Shown here: positions 1 through 10,151 of the stretch, piece after piece
Layout of the letters: each line of letters opens with the position of its first letter
How positions within the stretch are numbered: the first letter of the stretch is position 1
Assembly: GCA_004009845.1 (NCBI GenBank)
Contig: RMBW01000045.1
Location: 62,001 to 126,000 of the forward strand
Length of the DNA stretch: 64,000 nucleotides
Reading direction: 5' to 3'
Source of the DNA: Davidsoniella eucalypti
Lineage: Eukaryota; Ascomycota; Sordariomycetes; Microascales; Ceratocystidaceae
Position numbers and translations under genes: made by a program
The notes under the pieces: generated by a model
Databases searched by the model: none
Told to the model about the DNA's origin: nothing
The model's input: the letters and a program-made list of their open reading frames with translations, nothing else

Positions 1-1454
1 TTGTCCGTGCGGACTTTGTTCACCTGAGCTAAGGCTATAGAACGGGCCTTTTCAGCTTTCTTGAGTTCCTGAGCTGCGGCACGTTCGGCGGCTACCCGTG
101 CCTTTTCAGCGTCTTTGATTGCCTTGGCCTCGGCTCGACTTTGGCGTGAGTCTTGAGCAGTAGCCTTACTGGCGATAGTTGTTGCTGTGTTGGAGGTAGT
201 CTGGGATATCCTGGCTGCTGGTACTTGTCTTTTGGGACTAGATGGGCGAATTGACGTAGTTTTTGGTACTGTAGATGTTTGTAAGAATGAAAAATCGTCA
301 TCCGAGTCAAAGCGGAAGTTTCCAACTAGAGGCGCCCGAGGTTTGATACGATCAAGATCCGGCAGATCCTCCTCAGTGTCCCTCCCAGGCATCACTACAT
401 CGTCTTCATCATCAGAGAGATCGATGACCGGAGCACTGAGACTAGTCTTGAGGGTTGTATACCGCCGACGAGCCGGTTCTGGCTCTGGCTGTGAACTGCT
501 GAAGATTTGGTCGGCCATGTTACGAGAGGCGGAAGATCCCTTGGGAACAGACGCCGTAGCTGCTAATATCACTGCTGGCAGCTGTGGTTTTGACGCTAGC
601 TTATTGGAAAGCGAGGAAACGTCCCATGATGATGCTGCCCGGGGAGGAAATGCTGGCGATGATGACATGATTGGGTCAAAGTCTGTTGTTTTCTTTGCTG
701 CTGTCTTTGCTGAGACCAAAAGCGGCGAACTTGGTATTAGATCGATAGGTTTAGAAATTTCTCTAGAAGTTGAAGGTTGGTTCTTCTGTTTGTTTAAGAC
801 ATGTAATGCTGGCAGCGGTGAATCTATCACAGAGTCATCAAGTCGTTGTGCTGCTGACCAAGATTTTCTAACGCGCTGAACGGGAGATGAGAGACGCTGC
901 CGTTTCTGGTTCGTCTTGTCACCCCTCGCTTTAGCATTCAGCTCTCCATCTACGCCAAATATCGAATCGTCATCCCAGCCCTCGAGAAACAGAGATGTCT
1001 CGTCTGCTGGCTCGATAGGCTCGAGTTCCTTGCGCTTGGTGCTGATGCTCGTGGTGCTTGCACTACGAACTAAAGGCTCAAAGTTAACAGGCTTTGAGTT
1101 TACAGGTTCACAAGAGATGGGAGAGCCTGTGATACGAGATGAAGTCGTATTCAAGCACTCGGTCGTAAATGAATCTGGTGGCGACGACGAGAGAACTTCA
1201 AGCCTGTCATGCTGCGGTGGTGAGGGGACCGCCTCTGACTGGGCTGTGCTCGGCCCTGGTGCATTTTTTAATGAAGAGCCAGATACAGCGGTTTTGGAGC
1301 CTCGCTGACATTGCCGGGAACCGCTTCGGCTGGTGTTGCTAACTGAGTGGCGAACGGGATGATGCCGTGGGATAGGCGGTGACGACGTGTCAAAGTCCTG
1401 CCGAGGCAACGGTAGTACAGGGCTGGATGAGACTAGATCAATGAAATCTGGCAT
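1..1454 (-). CDS. EME1: Crossover junction endonuclease subunit Eme1/Mms4-like, N-terminal part (cut by window edge)
   Basis: The frame is open for 484 codons from ATG 1454 to the left edge, so the C-terminus lies outside the window. The visible part is a long, Ser/Pro-rich, probably disordered region followed by a charged Ala/Lys/Glu helix. It ends in ALAQVNKVRTD, which I recognise as the segment just before the ERCC4-type nuclease-like domain of Eme1/Mms4. In the family this protein is the non-catalytic partner of Mus81, and the heterodimer cuts branched DNA such as stalled forks and nicked Holliday junctions in the nucleus. A probable SUMO-interacting motif (VIDLSDDEDD, about residues 342-351) and four hydrophobic-SSP motifs are visible. 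The plus-strand ORFs over this region are antisense shadows. The assignment rests on the last 60 residues, because the ERCC4 domain itself is not in view. Confidence 0.7.
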   Translation of the reverse strand, partial: MPDFIDLVSSSPVLPLPRQDFDTSSPPIPRHHPVRHSVSNTSRSGSRQCQRGSKTAVSGSSLKNAPGPSTAQSEAVPSPPQHDRLEVLSSSPPDSFTTECLNTTSSRITGSPISCEPVNSKPVNFEPLVRSASTTSISTKRKELEPIEPADETSLFLEGWDDDSIFGVDGELNAKARGDKTNQKRQRLSSPVQRVRKSWSAAQRLDDSVIDSPLPALHVLNKQKNQPSTSREISKPIDLIPSSPLLVSAKTAAKKTTDFDPIMSSSPAFPPRAASSWDVSSLSNKLASKPQLPAVILAATASVPKGSSASRNMADQIFSSSQPEPEPARRRYTTLKTSLSAPVIDLSDDEDDVVMPGRDTEEDLPDLDRIKPRAPLVGNFRFDSDDDFSFLQTSTVPKTTSIRPSSPKRQVPAARISQTTSNTATTIASKATAQDSRQSRAEAKAIKDAEKARVAAERAAAQELKKAEKARSIALAQVNKVRTD

Positions 1455-2639
1455 TTCTTTTTCCTTGAGTGGAAAAGATGACTTTAAGCACTGCATGTGT
1501 TAATTTAGATTCAGCACTCTCTTTCAGTCGTCACTACAACACTATTTTTTGGTGTGGCGTTAATAGCGCGTAAAGGCGTCGAGGGGCGATATCCATGTAA
1601 GACACGAGACTGACACCAAATCACGTGAGAATATCCGATCGATTGTGTAACTATGTACATCCGTTTTTATAGCAAAACTTCGTACAACTAAGGAAAGGAA
1701 ACGAAAGGCAAAAGGGTAACTCCATTCAGAGCTTGGGTTTCCTAAGGGTCTAACCAACATACACAAACAGATGCAGGTCCCTAAGATCTGTGTCGCCGCC
1801 TTTTCTATGCCGGAGGGACAACTGCTGTACAGCGCCCTCCAAAGCCAACACAGGCCTAACCAGCCTACCATCGGCCGCGTGCCTCACTATCAGCAATGCC
1901 CTTTATCTTCGGTTTTTGCTAGTTGGACAGTCAGCATGTCTCCACCGGGATGGGAGAAAGTCGATCGACCTTAAGCCACGACCTATCCTATAAAAATACA
2001 CAATACAATATAACACAATATTACATGATTAGTCGGGTTGTATAGTTATCTACACTCCTGTTTGTGTATATAATGTATTCTGGTAGTTCTTTTCTTAACA
2101 TGAACAAAAAAAGCAGGCAGATTCGGCAGTAAAAACACGGAGTGCTTGTGAAAGAAACCACGCCAATATAAAACGCTACGCAAATTATACGTTCCACACT
2201 CTCATAACTTGAGAAATTGAAGAATAAACATTTAGGCGGGCTTTAACATGGCATCATACTACCCAAAAAGTCAACGTAAAGTAGTTTTATACAAGTGATA
2301 CTACACTTAGAAGTCTAAAGTTAGCAGGCATGCACTTTATTGCGTAGGAACTCGTCTTTTCTGTGTAATAGAACCAGCCAGCCCTGCTGATATCCTAGAT
2401 TTTAACTAAGAATTTACAGGCGACCTAGTGTAAAGTTTTCCCCTAGGCTTAACTAGAGTTTATTGAACGATAGACTATAACGAAAGACAATATATAACCG
2501 AAAAAACTATGAAGTGGTAGGAAAATAACGACGGACTGAACTGACGACCAGATATCAAAGAATCAACAGGATACACTAGATAAAAAGAACAAAGGAAAGA
2601 CTATAAAACGAACGAAAAACAGAGACCGTAATCCATTTC
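1455..2639. other. Intergenic between the Eme1-like start and the flotillin stop
   Basis: This stretch of about 1.2 kb lies between two minus-strand genes, so it should hold the Eme1 promoter and the flotillin 3' UTR. Short ORFs at 1560-1993 run on both strands with no domain signature, and I do not support them. The half next to flotillin (about 1990-2620) is AT-rich. Confidence 0.6.
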
Positions 2640-4316
2640 TTATCTTGAAGCCTGCTTCACGCCATTGATTGACTTGGATACTTCAGTTGAACCTGCTGCC
2701 AACTTGCCGAATTGCCACTCTGGCAAGGTGATGCCAGTCTGTTCATTGATTGTCGACATCAGCGGCGGCAACATTTGGTAAACGTTGCGTACAGTATCAA
2801 TGCTCGGGTTTGCCATCTGCCCGTTGCCTCCGTTGGCCGCCGAAGATCCTCCACTGCCACTCTCGCCCGTAGTCCATACGCTAATCTTGGGCTGCATCTC
2901 CTTGACTGCCGTGGCATTGGCATTGGCCAGCGAAACCAGCGTGCCCTCCTTGATCATCATGTACTGTAGCAGGCCCGCCGGACCGCCAAAGGCCTGGGCC
3001 ATCTTTCCATAGGCATCGGCCATGGCAGCCATGCCGGTGGCTTCATGTTCTATCTTGGTCAACTCAGCCTCGGCGTGCTTCTGAGTAGCGTAAGCATTGG
3101 CATCTGCCTCAGCGCGAATCTTATAGGCAGCAGCATCAGCGTTCTTTGTGACGAGGTGGTAGTCAGAGCTGGCAGCCGCATCTGCCGAGGTCTTGGTCTC
3201 GTAGGCCGCAGCATTAGTCTCGAACTCTCTGCGCTGGAAGATGGCGCGCGCTTCAGCCTGCACTTTGTAGGCGGCAGAGTCGGCGGCTTGTTGCTGCGAC
3301 TCGCGTAGAATGGTCGCCTTGACGACATCGACGGCACGCAGTCTTTCCAACTCAGCGTCCTTGCGCTTTAGCTCGACATCGCGCTTCAGCATCTCATCAC
3401 GAGCCTCGGTGGCACGGCGGGCTTCGATGCGGGAGATCTCGACGTCGCGAGTCAACGCCGTGCGCTTCGTGTCTAGCTTGGCCTCGGCTTGCGCACGCTC
3501 AATGTCACGCTCTGTCTTCTGTACGGCCGTGTCGGCGTTGATCTTGGCGATCTCGCGGTCTTGCTGGCCCTTGCGATCGGCTTCTCCAACGTTTCCGCGG
3601 AGCTGAGCTGAGGCTACGTCGATACGGGCTTGGTTGGTAGCACCTTCGTGCGCTTTGCGTGAGAGCGACTCAAAGTACACGCTATCTGGTGCGTCGCGCA
3701 GCTCTTTGACGTTGGCGTTGTAGATGCGTAGGCCGAACTGGTCCAGCTCGGATTGGATGTTCTTGTGGATACGCTTCTTGAACAGTTCGCGCTCAGTGAA
3801 GATCTCCTCGATTGTCATGCTGGACACTAGTACCCGCACTTCTCCCTCGACGATCGACTTGATCTTCTGCTCTACTGGGTTCAGGCCCTGTCGCCGCTGC
3901 TCTTCACTCTCTGCTAGCAACACTGCATATCTATACAGTGAGCTGTCAGCACCGAGCTTTGGCTGGACTGGCTGGCCCTCAAAGTCCAGATCGGACTCGG
4001 CGCCGGGCACCCATGGACCAACGGTGAACACTACCGGAAGCAAGAACTGCAGCTTCTCCTTGGTCATTGCCTGCAGATTCATGGCATAGTCGTGGGGCTG
4101 GATGCTGTAATAGGAAAAGAGAAGAAGGGAAACGTGTTAGTCAGCGTGCTTGCATCCATAATATGAAACTACAGGTAGTAGTTGGCTTGCTTACCTAAAG
4201 CGGCGGCATTTCTGGAATGGCATAACCCAGGCGGCCTTGACGATCTTGATGTCATTCTTGATGCCCATGCCGGTAATGGCAAGGTATTCATCGGGGGCGG
4301 CAATATTGTATGACAT
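2640..4316 (-). CDS. floA: Flotillin-like protein (fungal FloA type)
   Basis: Two exons, 4316-4195 and 4104-2640, are joined by a 90-nt intron (GTAAGC...ACAG) and sum to 529 codons (528 aa plus stop). The N-terminus MSYNIAAPDEYLAITG and the following 180 residues form the PHB/SPFH band domain. The middle (about 190-400) is a long Ala/Glu-rich coiled coil with repeated EA-type motifs, as in flotillins. The C-terminal 80 residues are Gly/Ser-rich and then end in a short conserved-looking tail. Flotillins are membrane scaffold proteins of ordered plasma-membrane domains and endosomes; in filamentous fungi FloA affects hyphal growth. The start at 4316 is chosen because it supplies the conserved N-terminus, and the intron restores phase exactly (122 nt + 1465 nt). 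Confidence 0.93.
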
Positions 4317-5584
4317 GATGGAAGTTTTGGGGAAGTGAGTTGTAAAATAAGTGCAAGAAAACGCTATATCTGGTATGAATTCGTAGAAGTGAAGTGATAG
4401 TAATGATGGTTCTTCCCGAGTTGTAAATGACGAGAAGATGTTGTATTTATATCAAGTGTATCACGGCGTAGTCAACTGATCCTTACTACGTAGATTTCAT
4501 ATGTTGGCTGTTGCCCGACCAGATGCATGACGAAAGGCCTATAGATGCCGCCCAGCTTGGTAGACTGTACATATGCATATATGCACATGATAACTGCCGT
4601 TGTAATAAGCGTACTGTTTTCATATCAGTATGTATGTACAGTCTTATGAAATTTGGCAGAGTCTGCCTTATTACTAAAAGTATATACACGGTATAGAGCC
4701 CTTTAATCTAGCTTAGATCGCCCCAAATATGACATGAAGACGCTGTTGTTTTGCCCTGGACCCTGAAAGAGACTTTGAAGCACGTGCGTTGCTAACTGTG
4801 TAAGTGCACCGAGAATTCCATATCGGGTGACCGGTGTTAAAAGATTCAACTAGACTAACAGGGCGCTCTTTCAAGAGCCAAGAGTTCGTTCTCTCTAGCT
4901 GGGCAAGACGGATGCTCTAAATTAAGCTTCTTCCGTAGACCAGAAAAAATAACTCATGTTGTGATCCATCAACGTCACACCTCATATTTTCAATTTCTAT
5001 ATTTTAGTCACCGACATATCAATAACAAGTTTCGCCTCGTTTTTCCTTTTTATGACAGTGAAGAGATGATTCTACATAACTATACATGATATATTCTTGA
5101 AATTGTAGAAAGCATAGAAGAAGGAGTGAGGCTGAGCGAACAGAGTCGAACGCCCGGCTTACCCGCACTATTGCTGTCATCCAATGATACCTGCAGAATA
5201 TTGAATGCGTGGTGACACTCTTGGCAAAGACACTTGACAAAGCGAGATTTGAGCCCAAGTAACAAGTGCAAAAGAGACAGATTTTAGAGGACATGTCGAT
5301 GTCTTCGTAGCTAATAATAGGAAATATCATGTGATTTAGGTATGGACCGTAGGGAAACTACCACTTGCTCGCTTCATTTCCCCGTTAGAATCGGGCAATT
5401 GCCGACATTTCCATAATGGCTACACATAAACACACTTACTAAAATTCTTTCATAAATGCCAAAAAAAAGCTTAGAATATTTCTTACAGTCGCATTTCAAT
5501 ATAATCCTAATATCAAAGTATCATCATCCAAATCTTCTTTCTATTTATCTTCCTTTTCCTTTAACCCACCTAATTAGTATCAAT
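4317..5584. other. Divergent intergenic region (flotillin / PPxY orphan)
   Basis: About 1.27 kb lies between the divergent starts at 4316 and 5585, so it should hold both promoters. A perfect CACGTG E-box is at 4781-4786. The 130 bases before the plus-strand start are AT- and C/T-rich, like a fungal 5' leader. Minus-strand ORFs at 5019-5330 show no family features. A tRNA-like T-loop near 5145 does not form a stem. Confidence 0.55.
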
Positions 5585-6433
5585 ATGGACTCTCTCCCAC
5601 CCGCCTACTCTGCGCCTGCATCAGCCACCGTACTCACTGAACCTATTGCGGCCCTACTAGCCCAGCTTCCGTCTCTCATTGCCCGTTCCTCCGAGGTCAA
5701 CGCACGGGCACAGGCCGCCGATGATTTAGCCCTACTTCCGAGTCTGGTCGAGCCCGTGGCCGAGCTACTCCACCACCTTGCCGGCTTATCTGCCATCCCA
5801 GCTACAGCAGAGCTGACGCTTGTACCAGATGCCGCAGTCGACTGTTCGTGGATTCTAGCCAATGACGATCCACTGTTTAATATTGCCGTGGCAGATGTCC
5901 GCGCCGGAAGGACTGACAAGAAGCAAGAACAGCAACAGCAAAATCAGTCAAATACAGAAGCAGCCGGTGAATCGGTTGTGTGGCTTCGTACTGTCTTGCC
6001 GCCTGGCCCCGTCTGTGGATTGCCTAGTAGGTCAAAGGGCAAAGCGCCCGCCATGGACGAAGACGACATCAATGACGGCTCGCTGCTCTTCTGGGACGAT
6101 CCCAGCATGGCTTCTCGTCTAGCTACATTAATGCAGCCCGCGGAGCCAGCTAAGGAACCATCTGTCACAGCTGCCTTTTCTGATCTCACCAACACACAGT
6201 CGCCACCCAAGAGAAATACCTGGACATCCATGTTCCGCAAATCTCGCAACGTAGCCCCAAAAACGGCCAAGGTGATCGAAATATCTCAGCAAAAGGAACC
6301 CGAGAGTGGTAGTTTGATGTCTGTTCGGCCTGAGATCATCACGTTTCGCAGACAGAGCGAAATGGGTCTTTGGGAAAGCACATCGGGCTATGGGCTCGTG
6401 GTCAGGATAACGATCAAGGCGCCGGTCAACTGA
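5585..6433 (+). CDS. Uncharacterised protein with N-terminal PPxY motif
   Basis: This is a single exon of 282 aa. An in-frame ATG exists upstream at 5456, but the 43 codons before 5585 are leader-like and low in complexity, so MDSLPPAYSAP is the preferred start. Residues about 15-75 look like a mostly helical Ala/Leu-rich domain. The middle is Gln-rich and acidic (MDEDDINDGS). The tail is basic and Ser-rich and ends in a short beta-like segment (GLVVRITIKAPVN). I do not recognise a named family. The PPAY sequence at residues 5-8 fits a WW-domain ligand, as used by Rsp5/HulA-type ubiquitin ligases; that is an inference. It is convergent with the PalA/BRO1 gene, with only 165 bp between the two stop codons. 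Confidence 0.75.
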   Translation: MDSLPPAYSAPASATVLTEPIAALLAQLPSLIARSSEVNARAQAADDLALLPSLVEPVAELLHHLAGLSAIPATAELTLVPDAAVDCSWILANDDPLFNIAVADVRAGRTDKKQEQQQQNQSNTEAAGESVVWLRTVLPPGPVCGLPSRSKGKAPAMDEDDINDGSLLFWDDPSMASRLATLMQPAEPAKEPSVTAAFSDLTNTQSPPKRNTWTSMFRKSRNVAPKTAKVIEISQQKEPESGSLMSVRPEIITFRRQSEMGLWESTSGYGLVVRITIKAPVN

Positions 6434-6598
6434 AGCGTAGAGATATCCTCAATGGAAAAGAAAGCGTGTTTAGCACTATGAAAGGCTATCTCTATATATT
6501 ATGATATTAGATGTGATTATGTGTCTTATACTACAAAGCAACTGTCGAACTCCGTTCCAGCTTTGGTCTGTGTGCTATGACTAGGATTCTTTCAGCCT

Positions 6599-9500
6599 CT
6601 AACCAAATCTAATCCCCGCACTAGGGTCCCAAACAGCACGGACTGGCTGTTTCTGCTGTTGTTGCTGTTGCTGCTGACCCGGGACATCCTGAGCCTCGCT
6701 AGAACTAGCTCCCGGCGCCGGCGTACGTGTTGGTGCTACCGGCAAACTGGAGAATTGTATTCCCATATCTGGTCTCCACATTGTCCGTGCCCCAGGCTGG
6801 GCATTGGGGTTCACAGTCGCCCAGGCGGGAAGGCCGGTCGGTGCTGTATGGGCCAGTGGAGCAGGAGACACTGAAGGGACAGACGGCAGACGTGGCGGTT
6901 GCTGCTGTTGTTGCTGGGGCTGTGACTGCGTAGCTACGGGGGCTGGCAGTTCTTCATAGTGGCTGACGGGGTCTTCGTACACTGATTCGTCATATATAGC
7001 AGAGTGCTCGTTCATTGATACATTTGAGAGAACTGACGGTCCGGGAACGGATACTTCGTGCACCAGATCAGGCTCGGCAATCATCTCGGGATCTCGCCGG
7101 GTTGGCGATGTTGCTATTAATGCAGCAGGCGGGCTGACGGCAACAGGAGACATGTGCTGCTGCACGATAGGCGTTTGTGTGTGAATTTGCTGTGAATGGC
7201 GTAGATGGTTGTTGTATTGTTGTTGTTGGGCTGGCGGCGATGATATCCGTATTCGTTCTAGCGGTGGCAGTAGAATCTCTCTAAAGAGCACAAAGACATG
7301 TTAGCTTACAGAATCCTTAGCCTTGGGTTGACGTTTAGACAACTTACTCTTCAAGGCTCTGGGCATCCAATCGACGGTCATTTGCCCAGGTCTTGGCCTG
7401 GTCACGAAACATGGCTCCCACGATCCGACTTAGATCATTGTAGAATTTGCGGCCAGCCTCGGCATTCTCCATGATTTCTTTGTACTTGTCATACGCACTG
7501 TTGAGTTTCTGGAGAACTTCCTCGCGTTCTTTGCCGCCCTTATCGCCGAAAACCCGCTTCTGCCTCTCAAACTCACGGTTAACCCGCGCCAACTCGCCGA
7601 TGATGCGGCTCTGTTCTGCGTCATCGTTTGTCAAGGAGACGAGTTCTGCCTCGTATGTCGTGTCTAAGCGCTTTTCTAGGAACTCGTCAAAGGTAGCAGC
7701 CTCCAACTTGATTCCTGGATAGGCGCGCTCTAGCCTAGCAGCTTCACGGACCAGATCACTGCGGATGTCGTCAACCCGTGCCTTTTCACGTAGTATCTCG
7801 ATCTTCTTGCGCCTTCGTGACTGGAGTCTTTGGATATCGTTATATACACTGCGTAGTCGGCCTAACACTGTGCGCATCTCTTCGGGTATTTCAGTCCGGC
7901 GGCTCGATGGCACGTAGTCCAGCAGTACTCTATCAGAACCAGCAAGTATTTGTAGCTGGGATTTTATACCGGCGAATTTGGTGCGAACTAGCTTGTCACT
8001 TGGAATACTAGCCGCAAAATAGTTTTCAATTTCGCCTAGACGCTGCCAAAGCTTTTGGCCCTGCTCGTCGGTACGACTACTTTGACGTACCCATTGGTCG
8101 CCGTATGTACGCCGCATGCGTTCATCATCTTCCTCTTCGCACATCAAGATATGCTTTCCCTCTTCAAAGATTGCTAGGTCGGTTGCTACTAGCTTATCAA
8201 TATCATCAAAACTACTTTCCACTCGGTTCACGGCGTTGGTCTGTCTAACTTCCTCCGCTCGTTGAATCAAGCTTGGCGGTAGACCTAATGGTTTCTCTAG
8301 TGCTTGGAGGGAGCCCGGAAGACCTAGTGAATCTAGGGTAGCGTTGAGATTCTCCGATAATACATCAAGAGGCTCGATGATATCTTTGTTGACTAGACGA
8401 TCTCGGCGCTCTTCGTATATGGAGACGGCTAGGTGTACACTAAATGGCACAAGTTTGCCGAATAACGGGAGTCCAAATTCTGTGTTTTCACCTAGAAAAT
8501 CACACGGGCTCGATACTTCGGGAGGACATTTTGCCAAAGCCATATTTACCCGTTCCAACTCCTTCAACTCTGCCCGTGTAGGCACCGGCTCTAGAATGCA
8601 AGTCAGTATGCGACCAATACCTCATACAACGAAACAACATCCAGATGTAACGTACGAAGATATATAATATCGTTATCCCTCTCGGCGCGCTTAAGATCTT
8701 CCTCCACTCTACGTTTTAGGCCATTAAGATCCGTAATAACAGATTTGTTGACATAGCCACCTTTAGTTTCCCGTAGGCCATCGCTAACGCATGCCAAGGC
8801 TTCCCTCAGTCTGGCCACCTCATCACCGTAATTTTTTTTCTCGAGGCACTCACAGGCCGCGCGATATTGCGCAGCAGCAGCAAAATGGTGTTGCTTAGCG
8901 CTCATATGGTGGATCCACTGTGAACTGATGGCGTTGCTCTTCATGCTTGCCTCGGCGGCATTACGATACAGATCGGACACACGAATGGCCAATTTGGCGA
9001 TTATGGCATCTTTATAGCCATCTGTTACGGCCTTCTGCCAGCAACACTCTTGGGCCTCGGCTAGACATAGTTGGGCGAGGGAGTTGAGTGTCGTGTCGTC
9101 CATATCTTCCGGTGGATCAGACATTCGCAGCGTCGGTAGTACTTCGGTACGTATATGTTCCAGCACGCCAGTAGCCTGACTGAAGTAAACTGCGGCCGTT
9201 CTAATACCTTCGGGTGTGCTGCGTGACGTCGAATCGGCCAGGTGGCAATATAGTGCGGCGAGGTTATATAGGACGTTGACAAGCTCGTACTTGAGGTTGT
9301 TACGCACGACAGGCCGATCAGAGCTTGGGCCAAAAGCTTGATACCAGGGGAAATCAACGCCAATCTAGAAATAATCAAGGACAATAGTAGTTAGTATCGT
9401 GGTCGGTCAAGTATGACATAAGGATAGAAGAGAAATCTCACGTCTACAGGAAACTTGGCTCCGATCCAGACTAGCTGTGCTGCATAGGCCTGGAGCTTCA

Positions 9501-9756
9501 TGATGCCGCTCTTATGAGCTTCGCGCACGTTCACGGCATCGCGTCGCAAGGAATCGATAACCTGGAGGTCATTCCGGAACATGTCCGGATGCTGGTCATA
9601 TTGTGTGTTGATGTATTGCCGGATGGCATCGGAGTATGTCACGTGTGCACCGGCACGAAAAGGCAGGATGAGCGTGGATGGAGAACTTGAAAAAGGGAAG
9701 AGATTCCAGTTAGATTAAGAGCTAGCCGATAAACAGAGAAAAACAAACCTGGACAT
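6599..9756 (-). CDS. palA: PalA/Rim20-type BRO1-domain protein (pH signalling, ESCRT-linked)
   Basis: Five exons (9756-9749, 9685-9442, 9364-8656, 8590-7348, 7280-6599) total exactly 962 codons, giving 961 aa. The first exon is only 8 nt. Residues about 4-390 are the BRO1 domain, with family features such as YDQHPDMF, a KFPVDIGVDFPWYQAFG-like block and the KYELVNVLYNLAALY helix. Residues about 400-735 are the coiled-coil V domain. The last 226 residues are Pro/Gln-rich with a polyQ run. Two copies of W-x-P-x-x-G-I-x-F lie in the tail (WRPDMGIQF and the terminal WDPSAGIRFG). By family knowledge, PalA/Rim20 binds the ESCRT-III subunit Snf7/Vps32 and the YPXL motifs of PacC/Rim101, scaffolding PacC proteolysis at alkaline pH on endosomal or plasma membranes. 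Confidence 0.95.
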
Positions 9757-10151
9757 TATGGCGTATACATATCAGAATACAATTTGTTGATGCCTAAAAA
9801 TGGTTGGATAATGAGCTAAATATTGGAATAATATGCGTTTGGTAGTGGAATAAGTTTCATCCAGAATCAAAAGAGGAAGGAGTTGACTTTTGCTTGATTG
9901 AGCTCTTGCTTAGATTATGAGCAAAATCCAACGACTAAAACACAGCAAAAAAACAATAATGACGACGATCGCATACAGTTCTAGCAAGTTCTGTTTTGGA
10001 GCAGTTTACTTTAGGTTTAGCGGGGAGGGGCGATCAAGCTCCCCACTTAAAACAAAATGGCATTGAAATCGTATATAACCAACCCTAATATATAAACCCT
10101 ATATTCTGATGATATCATGTTCTTCTTACAAGCTTCTTCATATTTCCTCCT
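9757..10151. other. Intergenic between palA start and SYLF stop
   Basis: This 395-bp spacer between two minus-strand genes should carry the palA promoter and the 3' UTR of the SYLF gene. It is AT-rich and contains a telomere-like AACCCTAA at 10081-10088. No gene is visible. Confidence 0.6.

Noticed and set aside
187..1308. Two plus-strand ORFs of 230 and 130 aa
   Set aside because: They are antisense to the continuous Eme1-like frame, which ends in a recognisable family segment; the plus frames have no domain signature.
5125..5180. Possible tRNA (TTCGA T-loop on the minus strand)
   Set aside because: The flanking bases do not pair into a T-stem and no acceptor, D or anticodon arm can be built.
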